Source: Eledone cirrhosa (lineage: Eukaryota; Mollusca; Cephalopoda; Octopoda; Eledonidae). Taken from it: DNA of 64,000 nt. The DNA is taken from assembly GCA_964016885.1 (NCBI GenBank), contig OZ024743.1, forward strand, positions 21,131,295 through 21,195,294. The letters are read 5' to 3'. A program made the position numbers and the translations under genes. A model generated the notes under the pieces. It saw only the letters and a list, made by a program, of their open reading frames with translations. It made no database searches and had not been told where the DNA came from. Positions 46,428-58,512 of the stretch are shown here, in pieces; within the stretch, counting starts at the first letter, position 1, and every line of letters begins with the position of its first letter.

Positions 46428-47110
46428 GGTAGAGAGCCATGTTCATGAGTGATGGAAGGCAGAAGGCTGAATTAAGTGCAAGAATTGCAGGAGATGGCAA
46501 CAGCTTCAGCATTCAGTAATCAGAAGAAGGGGTATAGGTGTAAAAGCCAAACTCACTATCATCAATTCGATATTCATGCCTACTCTTACCTATCGTCATG
46601 AATCTTGGACAGTGACCAAAAGAATACGATCACAAATACAAGTGGCCAGAATGGGGTTCTTCCAAAGGGTCTTTAGAGTAACATTACTTGATAGAGTGCA
46701 TAACTCAACGATCAGAGAATCACTCCAAGTAGAGCCGCTACTTCTCCGAATCGAGAGATCACAGCCCCGATAATATGGGCATGTGGTTAGAATGTCACGG
46801 GAAAGAATCGCTGGACAGATTTTACGGGCAAAACCAATTAGCAGGAGACCCAGAGGCAGACCCCCGAGCAAGATATTTGGATAAAATCCATTAGCTTGGG
46901 TAGTCTTGCTTGAGGATCTAGCCAGACCAGTTGAAGATGGTTGCTTCTGACAGGACCCACTGAAAGGAGTGTCTGAGGACTCTACCCCCATGACCCTCGC
47001 AGGAATAAGTGGATGAAGAAGGAGATCCTTTAAAATGAGCTGTTTTGTTTCATGAGACCAGAGCTAGTTTTGATAAACTAGGACCAGAGGGAGATAATGA
47101 GGATCTTTCC
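46428..47110 (+). pseudogene. LINE C-terminal coding remnant
   Basis: Frame-shifted plus-strand coding. It starts with a YLG block, then 'MPTLTYRHESWTVTKRIRSQ' (46576), 'LLDRVHNSTIRESLQVEPLL' and 'RIERSQ', a stop, and 'YGHVVRMSRERIAGQILRAK' with RRPRGRP. In intact relatives this is the thumb and C-terminal tail after the RT domain. The YADD-bearing part is absent. Related to the fragment at 21010. Confidence 0.7.
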
Positions 47111-47226
47111 TTGTCATAGATATTAAATTCTTGGTGGAGTTTTAGGGACGTTATTGTGACATATAGCATGACTTGGACATTAAAATTTTGCATAATAAAG
47201 CCCTCTCCAATCAGAGGATAGGGTAG

Positions 47227-47252
47227 AAGAAGAAGAAGAAGAAGAAGAAGGA
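47227..47252. repeat. (GAA)n microsatellite
   Basis: About 25 bp. Confidence 0.9.
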
Positions 47253-47342
47253 TAAAAGGTGACTTTGGTAGGATAAAATTTGACCTTGGTGGGATTTGAA
47301 AATAGTGCAGGTAACTGACAATTTGCTTCCTACTTTGTCAAA

Positions 47343-47565
47343 AATACAGATAATAATTGTTTCTACTTTTGGCACAAGGCCAGCAATTATCCAGTACATT
47401 GCTGGTACTTTATTTTATCGACCCCGTAAGGATGAAAGGCAAAGTTAACCTCTGCGAGATTTGAACTCAGATCGTAAAGGGACATAACTCTTTGCATCAA
47501 AGCATGGCGTCCGACCCTCTACTGATACTGCCAATCCACCGCCCTTATATAATACAGATAATAAT
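47343..47565 (-). mobile_element. SINE family 1, full length, with 15-bp target duplication
   Basis: SINE at about 47353-47546 in minus orientation. 'aatacagataataat' at 47343-47357 and 47551-47565 flanks it. Confidence 0.9.
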
Positions 47566-47861
47566 ATTTATAAAATAAGATATGTGAAGTTTGTATGCCA
47601 GGATAAGCAGCAGGATCTAACATTATTTGCTACAGTTTGCCAGTCTAATAAAAACAAAGTAGATGCAGTGATAAATAACATATGCACCTAGTAGTAACAG
47701 TAAGCAAAGAAATAATAGCTACTCCATTTATGTCTAGCTTTACAGCAACTGCCTGCTATAAAATAAGAATTAAGATTTATAAGCAGCAGTGTACCTGCAT
47801 TAGTGTTTTAATGGATAAAAGGTTTATATATAACTTCAGATGAATTCTTCCAAAAAATAAT

Positions 47862-48077
47862 GAATTTTACTTTAGGCACAAGGCCAGCAATTTGGGGAAG
47901 GTGAAAGTTGATTAATATGACCTCAGTGCATTACTGGTACTTTATTTGATTGACCCCAAAAGGATGAAAGGCAAAGCTAACCTCGGCAGGATTTGAACTC
48001 AGATTGTAATGGGCCATGACTCTATGCCATAAAGCATGTTGTTCGAAGCTCCACTGATACTGCCAATCCACCACCCA
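47862..48077 (-). mobile_element. SINE family 1, full length
   Basis: Tail 'ttaggcacaaggccagcaat', body 'tggtactttatttgattgac', 'cggcaggatttgaactcaga', head 'actgccaatccaccacc'. Confidence 0.9.
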
Positions 48078-48114
48078 TAACCAATTCAAAATAATAATCC
48101 TGCATTAAAATTAT

Positions 48115-48300
48115 TTATAGCAGAATCAGTAGAGGACCAGGTAAATGCTTTTCCAGCTTTTACATTAAGATTAATTCCCTTTCATTTATCTAGGGTAGTA
48201 AACAAAGTATCAGCTAACTACTATGGTCAATATAATTAATTGTTCCCATCTTCCCAAATTGTTGGCCTTCTACTAAGGTTACAAATAATTATCTTTATTA
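48115..48300 (+). mobile_element. SINE family 1, diverged
   Basis: 'agcagaatcagtagaggacc', 'taaacaaagtatcagctaac' and 'aaattgttggccttctacta' in plus orientation. Confidence 0.65.
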
Positions 48301-48654
48301 TTAGAATGTTTCAGATTGCATTCAGTTTGAATTTAGATTAGTACTATGTACTCATACAGATATGAGTAACTTGTGAAAGTTGTGGTTGTAGTAATGTGTG
48401 ATTTGAGGGAGATCTTTAGAAGATTGAGTAAATGAACAAAAGCTCCTTCATTACTCTGTTAGCCCTGAGTAGACATAATCAGACATTCCAGCTGTGATCA
48501 ACCCATCTATTTTCCAAGTATCCTATATAAACTTCATTTTTAAGGTGGTAAATTCTTAAAAATAAATATATTAAACAAAGCTATGTAGACTGGATAAGTT
48601 GGTACATCAAACAGTTTTTTTTTCTATGAACAGAGATGGAATCTGATATCATAT

Positions 48655-48745
48655 TATTCAATGTTCTCTATTCTAAGATGATGGGAGTATGATATGATTT
48701 GGGGGATTTGGCTGCTATTTATAGCGAGTTGAACAACTGCATACA
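48655..48745 (+). repeat. Repeat family 3 fragment
   Basis: 'gatttgggggatttggctgc' and 'tatttatagcgagttgaac' match the right part of family 3 (compare 63885-63985). Confidence 0.5.
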
Positions 48746-48849
48746 GTTTACTTTGTTGGCTTTGTGGGATAACAGGTAGTCTAACAGGAAGGGAAGACTT
48801 TGTATGTAGAAGATGCACAAGAGTAATCGATGGAGTGAACATCAAGGAT

Positions 48850-49885
48850 ATAAAACTTTTTCAATTGCAGGAAGGAACCATAGAAGTAGTTAATAGCTTC
48901 TGCTATCTAGGGGTCCTAACAGAGGTGGATGCTCTGAGAGCATAATAGCTAGAATAAGGACAGGATGGAAGAAGTTTAGAGAACTACTACTGCCACTGTT
49001 GACAACAAAAGTTTACTCCTTATATACAAAGGATGACTGTATGACGTCTGTGTGTGAGGTGTAATGTTGGTGGATGTTCTGAAAGTACAGAAACCAGGGT
49101 AAGAACGGGATGGAAGAAGTTCAGTGAACTACTACGACTGTTAGCTGCAAAAAGCTTTTCCCTCAAAATGAAAGGCAGACTGTATGATGCATGCATACAA
49201 ACAGCAATGTTGCATGGTAGTGAGATCTGGGCGTTGTGTGCAGAAGACTTGCATAGATAGAAAGAAATGAAGCTTGCATACTCCGATGGATGTGTAATAG
49301 TAATATTACACATGAACAGCAAAGCATAAACGAATTGAGAGAGAGACTAAGCATAAAAGGAATCAAATGCTGTGTGCAGGAGAGGAGATTATGTTGGTGT
49401 GGACATGTGATGTGTATGAGGATGACAGCTGCATAAAAAGGTGCAGAGCGCTAAAAGTTGATGGAAGCCTTCGCGTGGCGAGACATAAGAAGATTTGGGA
49501 TGAGTGATAAAAGCTGAAGCTGAAGCATATAGACAAGATGCCCCCACCCCTCTCCCACTGTAAAGTGGCCATATAGGCGCCACAGCAAAAAAAGGACCCA
49601 GTCCACACTGTAGAGTGGTTGTGTAGGTGCCATGGTAAAAAGCATCTAGTACTCACTGTAAATGAGGTTGGTGTTAGGAAATGCATTCAGCTGTAGAAAT
49701 CAAGTCAAAATCAATTTTGTGTGAGCAAAACATGGTTACCTGGCCTGGCATTGCCCACAACAGGTAACTTGTTAGCATGGAGGAATGGATATAAAATGGT
49801 GATGATGATGTATCCTCTTCACCATTTATATATATAACCCATGCTAACGTGGAAAATGGACGTTAAACGAAGATGATGATGATGA
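48850..49885 (+). mobile_element. LINE copy D: two overlapping fragments of the position-1 family plus a second tail
   Basis: 48870-49060 holds the 'VRTGWKK' region in decayed form. 49060-49810 starts again at the same region ('GGCSESTETRVRTGWKKFSE', 'LKMKGRLYDACIQTAMLHGS') and runs to a 3' UTR ending in (GAT)n at about 49800-49810. A further tail-only piece, 'acccatgctaacgtggaaaa' to 'gatgatgatgat', follows at 49838-49885. So there are at least two insertion or duplication events. Its 3' UTR is closer to the SINE at 11047 than copies B and C are. Confidence 0.75.
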
Positions 49886-50121
49886 TACTGGTAGTAGTAA
49901 ACATCATTGTCTGGTTGGTAAATATGTCGTAACAGTATCTTTTTTTGTTTTGTTTAACTTAAATGATGTAACTTCTGACAAGTCAATAAGTAATTCTTTA
50001 CGTACGCACACTGATTAACAAAAATACTCACACACTGATTAACAAAAATACTCACACACTGATTAACAAAAATACTCACATACATACAGTGTAAGACACA
50101 CACAATACATGTATATGAATC

Positions 50122-50155
<34 letters not shown>

Positions 50156-51387
50156 GGCCCCCATATAAACATGTAATATATATGAATTTATATATATATT
50201 ATACACACACACATGCAAGCACAAACACATATGCTCAAATAGATTTATACATGCATGTTTGCACACACACAAACAAACAACTCATAAATTTGTCACCTGA
50301 GTCATAAGCTTTGAAGGAATATAAAAATATTTGTATAATGTCTTTCCCTTTTGTACATTGAAATGTATGTGTGTATGCATTTGTGTGTGAGAGAATGTGA
50401 TGTGCAATTATTTCAATGACAAAGTTTGAGCAATTAGAAAGATTACAGTAAAAACTATGTGAAAAGTAACATGAACATCATGTTATAAATACTTAGATGA
50501 TGCTTAAAGATTTAAAGCCTCAAAACTGATGGCTAGACAGCCATTAGTTGCCTATTGACTGTAGAATATTCAGTTTTTATACCACAGTGGTTTCCAACAA
50601 CTCAGCTATATCTTTGACAAAGGCTGAGTACTAGACTGATATCCAAAGACCAGAGTTGAACCTAGGCACAACAAGTTAATAAAACATTGATATTACAGTG
50701 TTACATTGTTTAGAATCTGAAGTTGTAACTACCCTATGGCATCTATCTTTAGTTATATGGACTGAGCCATCTGGTAGATCTCACTGGTTATTGATCTGAC
50801 TTAGCATCATCTTTCAGCTGCTATGCAGGTAACTATGTAGCTTCTAATAAACCACTTACTATTTATTTATTTATTCAATTTAAACGTCCGTATAGAGCTA
50901 GTAAGCCATGACAAACTAGGGGAAGTATCAATTACTCCTTACAGTTGGTAATCAAAAAGAGCAGGTGTGGCAAGTAATAAAATAAAAGAATATAATTTTT
51001 CAAAAAAGGGGAAAATAAAATAAAACAAAAATAAAAATTTCAAATACTGAAAGCCAATTATGCTGATTATGCATAAGAAAAGAAAAATAAGAAAAAAGGA
51101 ACAAGGTAAGTTGTAAAACAGCTGAAATAATGAGAAACCCCTATAGATAATTTAGTCTTAGATAACCAAGCACTAATTTTGATCATATGGTTGCTATCCA
51201 ATCAGAGTTAACCTGAGGTTAAACAACAACAACTGGATCAATTAATACGTTAAATTAGCACTTGGAGTTTATGGAGGTATATGGATCTTTAGACACTGGT
51301 ATCAGACATTAAATAAATAAAACAGAATATGATTAGACATTTTTAGACTATTAACTCCATTTTTAGAAATGAAAGATGTTTCAATAT
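49886..51387. other. No recognised gene; 25-bp x3 tandem repeat and microsatellites
   Basis: 'cacactgattaacaaaaata' units repeat three times at about 50008-50080 (period 25). (TA)n and (CA)n lie at 50120-50210. A family 3 fragment may lie at 51150-51250 (minus). Not coding. Confidence 0.5.
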
Positions 51388-51610
51388 TTAACTTTTAGTA
51401 TTTACATTAGTCTATATTTACTATTGTATTTTCATAGTAAACACTTTATCTCACATAACTACCTCATATAATATCGAATCTACGAGATTTTGATATTATT
51501 TTCAGAGCAATACCTTAACATAAGTATGAGCAGCTGGTTATGGCCAGTTTGAACAGAAACAGGTGAAAGAATTCTGACCAGATATAGCCAGTTTAAATGC
51601 TAAAGGGTTA
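51388..51610. mobile_element. TTAA-flanked MITE, piggyBac-like ends (copy M4)
   Basis: Same orientation as M1: 'tatttacattagtctatatt', 'cataagtatgagcagctgg' and right end 'aatgctaaagggttaa'. The left end is changed (TTAACTTTTAGTATT). Confidence 0.75.
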
Positions 51611-52798
51611 AATCTAATGAAGATGTAAATAAGCCAACAAGAAAGACTATTTGTTGGTGTACAATATTTACACATAAATACATTTTTTATTGTCTTATTT
51701 TTAATGAAACAACTTTGTTTTTTTTTTGGTTTTTTTTTAGAGTTTTGAAAAACGTACTATTTATAATTTTACTATATACGATTAATGAGTAGACAGATAC
51801 AATTAAAACTATATTTCCTATCAGTAACTGCCAGAAAGATGTGTGTGTGTGGATAGAGAGAAAAGGTGGGTGGAGAATCGACACCTATGTCGGATTAAAT
51901 AGCAACCAAATCTTCCTCAAATTATAATCTCATCCTGTTGAAAATGAGTATGGTGACATTGGATTATGTAATTCTGGATACCCGTAAAAAGACAGAATAG
52001 TATTGGCTGAAACACCTTTGATCATAGGTCTGCTCAGTCAGGGCTGACCTAGGGCTAAACAACTACAGCAATCATATGAGATCAAGCTGCTGGAAATGAC
52101 AGCCACATTTTCTTAAAATAATACACTACTCTCTTTAAAAATGAAAGATGCATGGGATGTTAGATAATGAAGTACAAGCTACACTATGCTTGAAAATTAA
52201 AAGATGGGATCATCATAACAGGAATGTTTTTACATGTAGATCTATTTGAAGCAGAGATGATTTGGGGTTTACAGAAAAAAAAATTAGTGCAAATATATTT
52301 ACATCTACAAATATTGAGGATTCTTTCATTTCTAAAGATCTGGTTTATATTCTGAATTATTGTAATATTATTAACAACTCAATTTACAGATTTTGATATT
52401 TGATAAAACATAAACTTTTAAAAAATGTGTAAAAATATCATTTTATGAATTTTACAGGAAAATGCTGATGTAAAAATGTTTGGAGACACAAATATGTGTG
52501 ACTGGATATTACACTTGTAAATTTCATGTATAAGAAAAAAAAAATCCTTTTATCGGAACATAATTATATTCAAATACACACACAGATACAAACATACATG
52601 CATATTTTTATATGTATGTAAACATATATCTATCTGTGTGTGTTTTTATATACATATATATACTTACATATGTGTATATATATATAAATCATAATATATA
52701 TATATATATATACACACACACAGACTTATGTATATATAGATACACACAGAGACATATATATATATATATATATAAAGAAGGCTGAACTCATGTGTGAA
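51611..52798. other. No recognised gene
   Basis: Contains a minus-strand family 3 fragment around 52000-52090 ('ggtctgctcagtcagggctg') and (TA)n/(CA)n at 52640-52775. Nothing coding. Confidence 0.45.
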
Positions 52799-52924
52799 GA
52801 TGCTATAAAATAGGGTGAAGACACCCTTAATAATGGAAAAAGAAGTTGCCCTCAGCAACTATGGCAGCTTCATTTTCCATCTTTAAGGGCCTTCACCCTA
52901 TTTTATAAGCTATTTTAGAGCATC
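52799..52924. repeat. Long imperfect hairpin, about 125 bp
   Basis: Arm 52801-52840 pairs with 52873-52910 at about 36 of 39 positions ('ataaaatagggtgaag' with 'cttcaccctattttat'). The loop can fold further ('agttgccctcagcaact'). Outer bases 'gatgct' and 'agcatc' also pair around a 14-base bulge. Confidence 0.75.
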
Positions 52925-53027
52925 TCCATGCATGACATCAATATTCTTTATGTTAACTTTATCCCCTCAGCGCTTTATAAAATTTCGAGAGATTGGCAAT
53001 ATATACACAATGTTTGTTGATATATAC

Positions 53028-53031
<4 letters not shown>

Positions 53032-53092
<61 letters not shown>
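53032..53092. repeat. (TA)n microsatellite
   Basis: About 58 bp. Confidence 0.95.
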
Positions 53093-53224
53093 CATGAGTA
53101 TTTCAAGCCCAATGAAGGTACTAGCTGGAAGCAGGCAAAGCAAGCTTTACAACTAATACATATATACACACACATACACATCTACATACATAAATGCATA
53201 CACATATAATATACATTATTATTA

Positions 53225-53550
53225 TTATTATTTTCTTCCATTCTTCCCATTCCCTCTAGCCCAGCCCATCTTATCCCTTACCTCTTCCCTCCTCTCCTAC
53301 CCCCCCCCTCTAATCCACTACTTGACATCTGCTCCTTAAAATAGTGCCCCCACCACCACTACCATCCCCAACCATTAGAAAACTATAAGTATCAATGACC
53401 CAACATTCCTGATGATTTCATAGGAATGAAAATGTTTTACCCCTGTAGAAGCCATTTCTATATTAAATAATGGTGCTTCCCCTCTACTTATGTTTTAAGT
53501 ACCATTTTAACTGTGGTTACCCCTGATTTCACCCAGGATCTATATATATA
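53225..53550 (+). repeat. Unclassified repeat end, related to 31500-32122
   Basis: Pyrimidine-rich start, 'ctgatgatttcataggaatg' at 53409, 'tgtagaagccatttctatat' and 'actgtggttacccctgattt', ending at a (TA)n run. The order matches the first locus, where these blocks are interrupted by extra sequence. Confidence 0.55.
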
Positions 53551-53739
53551 TATATCTGCATACGTCTGCTGGACACACGAGCAAAAGGACGTGTTTTGTT
53601 TCCTGCCAGCGGCATATCAAATAAATCGGGTATCATCTGAGGATACCGTTCTCATAACAACAAATGCACAATTGCATGGAGAACCATGGAAATAATTATA
53701 ATGATTAAACGATTTATGTAACCTCAGCATCTTATTTTG

Positions 53740-53793
<54 letters not shown>

Positions 53794-54359
53794 ATGTGTG
53801 GTTGGTCACTGTTCAGTCTTACTGGTAACATATAACCCAGTTCAACCTGTGCATCGTCAGGTCGTCAGCAACTAAACCAGCAACTCCACCAAGCTTGCTT
53901 GGTGAGGAGGAGGATTTTGGACACCCTGCAGGATGAAAATCAAAACCTGTCAAAAGGCAGAAGAACTCAAGAGAGTCAACAGCATCCAATAAAGATTTGT
54001 TTTGGTTTTTTTTTGTCTGTGGAGTGAGAGACTCCTAGTCTTCATTAAGACATCTCTCTAGGAGAAGGTCACTCTGATATAAAACCTGCGACTTTGTTTG
54101 TATCTGATGATGTAGACCAGTTCTACTTTTTGGGTAAATGCATTCGATGTTCAGAGAATGGGATTGGCCTTGTACAAAGCCTTTCCTCACATAAAAAAGC
54201 TTCAAGCACAGGCATCGCTTGATATGTGACATTATTTGCAATGCATGGCATTGCTGGCAACTCCTTAACATGACTAAAAAGCCATGTCTGTGATGCTCAT
54301 GCCTAAATATCATGCGATGGCATTACTCGAAATCAAGTTGTAGCCATCATTATCATCAT

Positions 54360-54362
<3 letters not shown>
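53551..54362. other. No gene recognised
   Basis: A (TA)n run at 53741-53780, then moderately GC sequence. A 92-codon minus frame (54313-54035) with many Cys/His/Leu has no recognised domain. Confidence 0.4.

Positions 54363-54426
<64 letters not shown>
54363..54426. repeat. (TA)n microsatellite
   Basis: About 62 bp preceded by (ATC)n. Confidence 0.95.
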
Positions 54427-54427
<1 letters not shown>

Positions 54428-54554
54428 ATACATATATGCATGCATATATATCTATCTTTCTCATTTTATATATATAGGTCTGAACAGAGCTGATTTCTTC
54501 CAGAGCAGAAGGGAGAAAGTGATAGAGAGGAAATGAGAAATAAAGAATAGAAGA

Positions 54555-54660
54555 TGAATCGACCCCCAGTACTCAATTGGTTCTTATTATCAACCTTGCA
54601 AAGTTGATCTTGGTATGTTTTAAACTCAGTGTGCAGGAAGTCGGAATGAATACTGTAAAG
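54555..54660 (-). mobile_element. SINE family 1, diverged fragment
   Basis: 'atcgacccccagtactcaat', 'ggttcttattatcaacc' and 'gttttaaactcagtgtgcag' resemble the family body on the minus strand. Confidence 0.5.
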
Positions 54661-54674
54661 TATTTTATCTGTCA

Positions 54675-54680
54675 TTTATT
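54675..54680 (-). promoter_or_regulatory. Possible polyadenylation signal AATAAA
   Basis: Lies on the minus strand about 400 bp downstream of the stop at 55079. The hexamer is common in AT-rich DNA, so this is weak. Confidence 0.25.
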
Positions 54681-55078
54681 GGCTCTGCCTATTCGCCACT
54701 TTATATATGGTAGATATAAAAACACACTCACACAGATGCACACAAACACACACATTCACTCATGTGCACACACACACACAGAAAATTACATCAATCTCAT
54801 CCGTCTTAGAGAGCAGTGCTAAAGCCTTGTGCACAATCCCTTCTTTCAGACCAAACATAAAAATATATATGGCAATAACAAAGAATAAATATCAGGCAGA
54901 GGCATGCTTAATGAATATAAATGATAATATAAAAAATAATTGGAATATCATCGCGTGAATGATAAAATCAAATATTTTTATCCTACTGACTCATAAACAA
55001 CATACAGACATACATAGATACACACATATGTGACAACAAGCATACAATTACGTAGCAATAGGTCCAATATCCTAAATA

Positions 55079-55319
55079 TCAAACAGATGATTCATATGAT
55101 ATCTTGGAAGATATTGTTCTAATTGAGATATCGTCAGAAAATGAAGTTGTCTTGATGCTGTCTTTGCCAGAGTCCACTGAACTGATAGAATGTGATGAAG
55201 TCTTCAAAATACCAGGACGAGTATTTGCTGGCTTTGGATAGGGACCAAACTGATTGTGGCTGACATGTCTACCTGATATTGTTTGAACCTGGCATTGATC
55301 TTCGTTTGCATGAGAATTG
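55079..55319 (-). CDS. 3'-terminal coding exon of an unrecognised host gene
   Basis: The acceptor reads 'ccttgatatagtttag' on the minus strand. The exon then stays open in one frame for 79 codons to TGA at 55081-55079, while the other two frames have stops. One base (C) precedes the first full codon, so the upstream exon should end with two bases of a codon. The peptide starts NSHANEDQCQVQTISGRHVS, contains NQFGPYPKPANTRPGILK, is Ser/Thr-rich ('TSSHSISSVDSGKDSIKT') and ends KISYESSV. The last four residues fit a class I PDZ ligand (S-x-V). No membrane segment. It looks like a cytoplasmic tail of a receptor or adhesion protein, which is inference. No other exon was found; they would be at higher coordinates. 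Confidence 0.65.
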
Positions 55320-57140
55320 CTAAACTATATCAAGGAAAAAAATATATATTTATATTCAAAACAATGTAGATTAAAAATAACTATTAATTAGTATTGTTAT
55401 ATTTTAGTTCTTCAAATTAATTGTTGATTTTGTTGATGGAATAATGTATAGTATCAAAATGAAAATAAAACCAAGAGGAAATAGGGTAAAAAAAAAGAAA
55501 CAAAGAAACAAACGAAAATATATTTTTGAAATAAGCAATAAAACTTAGTAGAAAATAAAATTCTATTTATATTTGCATAAATATTAGTTTAATTAATTTA
55601 TATAATAAATAAATAAAATAAATAAATAAATACGGATGTCAGTTATGTAGCATTCTTTCAAGACTATTAATATTTTGAAATTTTCAATCACCGAGAGCCA
55701 TATTTACTTTGAAAGAATTTCAATAAATATAAATATATTTAATATTTATAGCACTAAGAACATACTTGAAAATATATTTTTTACAGTGAAAGCTAAACAA
55801 ATCAAAACAAAAAATATACAAATAACTAAAAATACAATGAATAACAAAGAAAAATAAATAAAAAAAGAAGCCTATTAACAATGAAATAACCCCAATATTT
55901 AAAAAAATTTGATTGATGCGCCTATCAAAATAATTATTATTCAATTAGCTTTTATTTTTGGCAATAGGCAAAACTACCTGTGACGTTCGGTGATTTCAGC
56001 CTCTGCTCAACCACTATCCTTTCATTGCCAGCTCATCTGCTCTCCATCATCTATTAAATTCTATACCTAATGTGGACAAGGACCTCCAGTTATCACTGGT
56101 AGTCTGGGTTAATGATGGCTTCAATGTACTCTACTATGCAGGTTACCAACATGACTGCAGTGACATCAAATACAACTTAATATGCACAATGTTTGCGTCT
56201 TCACTTGAGCTACAATACCCCATTTGCTTTTGGTCAGACTTACAACTAGACAGAAAAGCATGGCTCAAATTGGGGCTCAATTCATCAACCAGTATTATTC
56301 TTGATGACGAGCATGCTTGCATTGGAATTGTCCTGTACCTTGGTCATTGACTGTGGAAACTACATAAAAAGATGCTGTAAAGTCACTGTCTCTCTTGTCA
56401 CCAAAGTGTAGGGTGGTTTTTTTTTGCCATGCTACTGTCATTAGGAGAAGCCTCAGTGTGGATAGCTTCCCATAACAATGGGAGCCTGCTGGCTTTGGCC
56501 ATAGCAATGATAAACACCTTGACAAGATAACCATTTTTCCATTTGTATGGGATAGGTCACTGATCTAGGACACACAATTCTGTGATTCTTTGTCTGGTGT
56601 CAACCTCATCACTTTGCTCACAAACCTGGGTGCTTCCACCAATGCAGAACAGTAGAAGTTGACTAAATATTGACTAACAGATTTATTTTTGTGTCAGTCA
56701 CCATCAAAACCACTGGTGTGCTTCATCCCTACTGCTGTGTTTTTCTTTGTCTCTCCACTATATTTTGATTTTGTGTTAGTTACTCCATCTTTTCTACAGA
56801 TGGAGTAACTTGAATAAAAAGAAAACAAAGAGGAAACAGAGGGACAAAATCGTCATTTAGAAGGTCGCAGAATGTATAACAAAAGAGCTTTAACAATTAA
56901 ATAACCATCCTGTTACTAAACCAAACAATGAGTGGATTAATTACCTGACTAATAATCAAAGCTAAGTGAAACTCAATTAGTGTGTATTTTCTTATTGGCT
57001 GAATAACCCTCCGAAACTATAACAGTATAACAGTATCTGTTTCAACACAAAATTTCCCAGCAATAATCTTGCAAAACAAATACAAAAATGGAATAGACAC
57101 ATACTCACACACACTGACATATGTATATACATATCTAAAA
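55320..57140. other. Intron/intergenic; one unrecognised coding-like patch
   Basis: AT-rich to about 55960. 55980-56660 is GC-balanced, with a 92-codon plus frame (56072-56350, 'LKLGLNSSTSIILDDEHACI') and a 79-codon minus frame overlapping its end. Both could be shadows of a decayed retroelement or processed copy. Neither is recognised. Confidence 0.35.
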
Positions 57141-57144
57141 CATA

Positions 57145-58430
57145 TATGCACAAATCAGCATATCGTTTCCAATTGCATATGCTGCTTAATGAAATTATAG
57201 GCCCTCAAGGCTTAGATGAACTTGTTAAAGTGAATGGCACTGTTCGTTACCCTTATCAAGGGACCTATATGCCTAGAGGTCTGTTATAACATGACAGTCA
57301 ATGGGATGCAACACTTGCAGAGGCGTCTATATCTCAGACCACCAAAAGTATTCAAAATTCGTTTGCAATTATATAAAAAAAATTGTGACATAGCAAATCC
57401 ATCAGTGCTTTAGCTAAAGTATATGGTCGACATATCCAAGGACACAAAACACCAAACGGAATTGAGAACCCTGGCATAGAAGTAACTTTTTCAGATGAAC
57501 TTTATAACATAGCTTTGATTGAGATTGTAGACAAACTGGCAGAAACAAATGGACCTGCTCTGTATTTATTAGGCCTTCCTTGCACCTATAGAACTAATTC
57601 TTATGGCCTAAGGAGTGAAACTGAGTGAGAAACTTTGTACAACTTAGAATACCTCATATCCTATGATAACGAAAATGGGCCAAACTACTAGATGATCAAA
57701 AAACACTATATAACATTATACTTGAATCAATTACATAACAGAATGGTGGCCTAGTTTTTATTGACGCTTGGGTGAACTGGTAAAACATTCTTCATAAACC
57801 TATTGTTGTCTAAAGTTCAACAAGACCAAAATATAGCTTTAGTAGTTGCTTCATTTAGAATTGCCACTACACTTTTACCTGGTGGTCAGACAGCTCATTC
57901 CCCTTTCAATTTGGACTTGGACATCAGTTTGAATGAAATGTCCATGTGTCATATAAAGAAGAACTCAGGAGTTGCTCAAGTATTGCAAAGATGTGTGGCA
58001 ATTTGGGGGAATGAATGCACAATGCCACATAGACACACTTTGGAGGACTTGGACAGCACAACAATCATGGGAGGAATCACTGCCATTTTATCAGGGGTTT
58101 TTTGGCAAACTTTACTATTGATATCAAAGGGGACTCATGTCGATCAAGTTTGAGCTTGCCTAAAATTGTCAACTATACAGCCACTTCAAATCAATTTAAG
58201 AACTAATATGTGGGCACAACTACATCATGACAGCATTTTTGCAGAGTTTGCTTAAAAGTTTCTGAAATTTGGTGAAGGAAAAAATACCCCTAGATAGTGA
58301 AGGATGTTTTGATCATTCATCAATGTGTAATGTTGTGGAAAGTTCTGATAGCTTAATTAAACAAGTGTTCCCCAATTTCGAAATCCACCACTCCATCGAG
58401 GGTTCCTGGCAATGTCGTTTGCCTCTGCTA

Positions 58431-58435
<5 letters not shown>
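57145..58435 (+). pseudogene. Helitron helicase (PIF1-like) remnant
   Basis: Plus strand, several frames. 'LLNEIIGPQGLDELVKVNG' (57180) is the segment before the ATPase. 'GGLVFIDA' precedes the Walker A region at about 57755-57785, where GGTGKT is spoiled by small indels. 57803-58153 (116 aa) carries 'LSKVQQDQNIALVVASFRIA', 'TTLLPGGQTAHSPFN' and 'IKKNSGVAQVLQRCVAIWGN', continuing ECTMPHRHTLE (Walker B, WDE changed to WGNE), then 'GGITAILSGVFWQTLLLISK' (normally SGDFRQTLPVI). A later frame has 'PLDSEGCFDHSSMCNVVESS'. The Rep/HUH part was not seen. Clearly inactive. Confidence 0.85.
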
Positions 58436-58478
<43 letters not shown>

Positions 58479-58512
58479 TAAACCCATGCTAGCGTGGAAG
58501 ATAGACATTAAA

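Noticed and set aside
50008..50080. CRISPR-like array of 25-bp repeats
   Set aside because: Three adjacent units with no spacers, in an animal genome; a plain tandem repeat.
55979..56060. Possible upstream exon of the 55079 gene (CAG|GTAGTT donor on the minus strand)
   Set aside because: In the phase required to join exon 55319 a stop lies about 30 bases upstream, and no pyrimidine-rich acceptor is near.
56072..56534. 92-codon plus and 79-codon minus frames as genes
   Set aside because: They overlap on opposite strands, no domain was recognised, and frames break on both sides.
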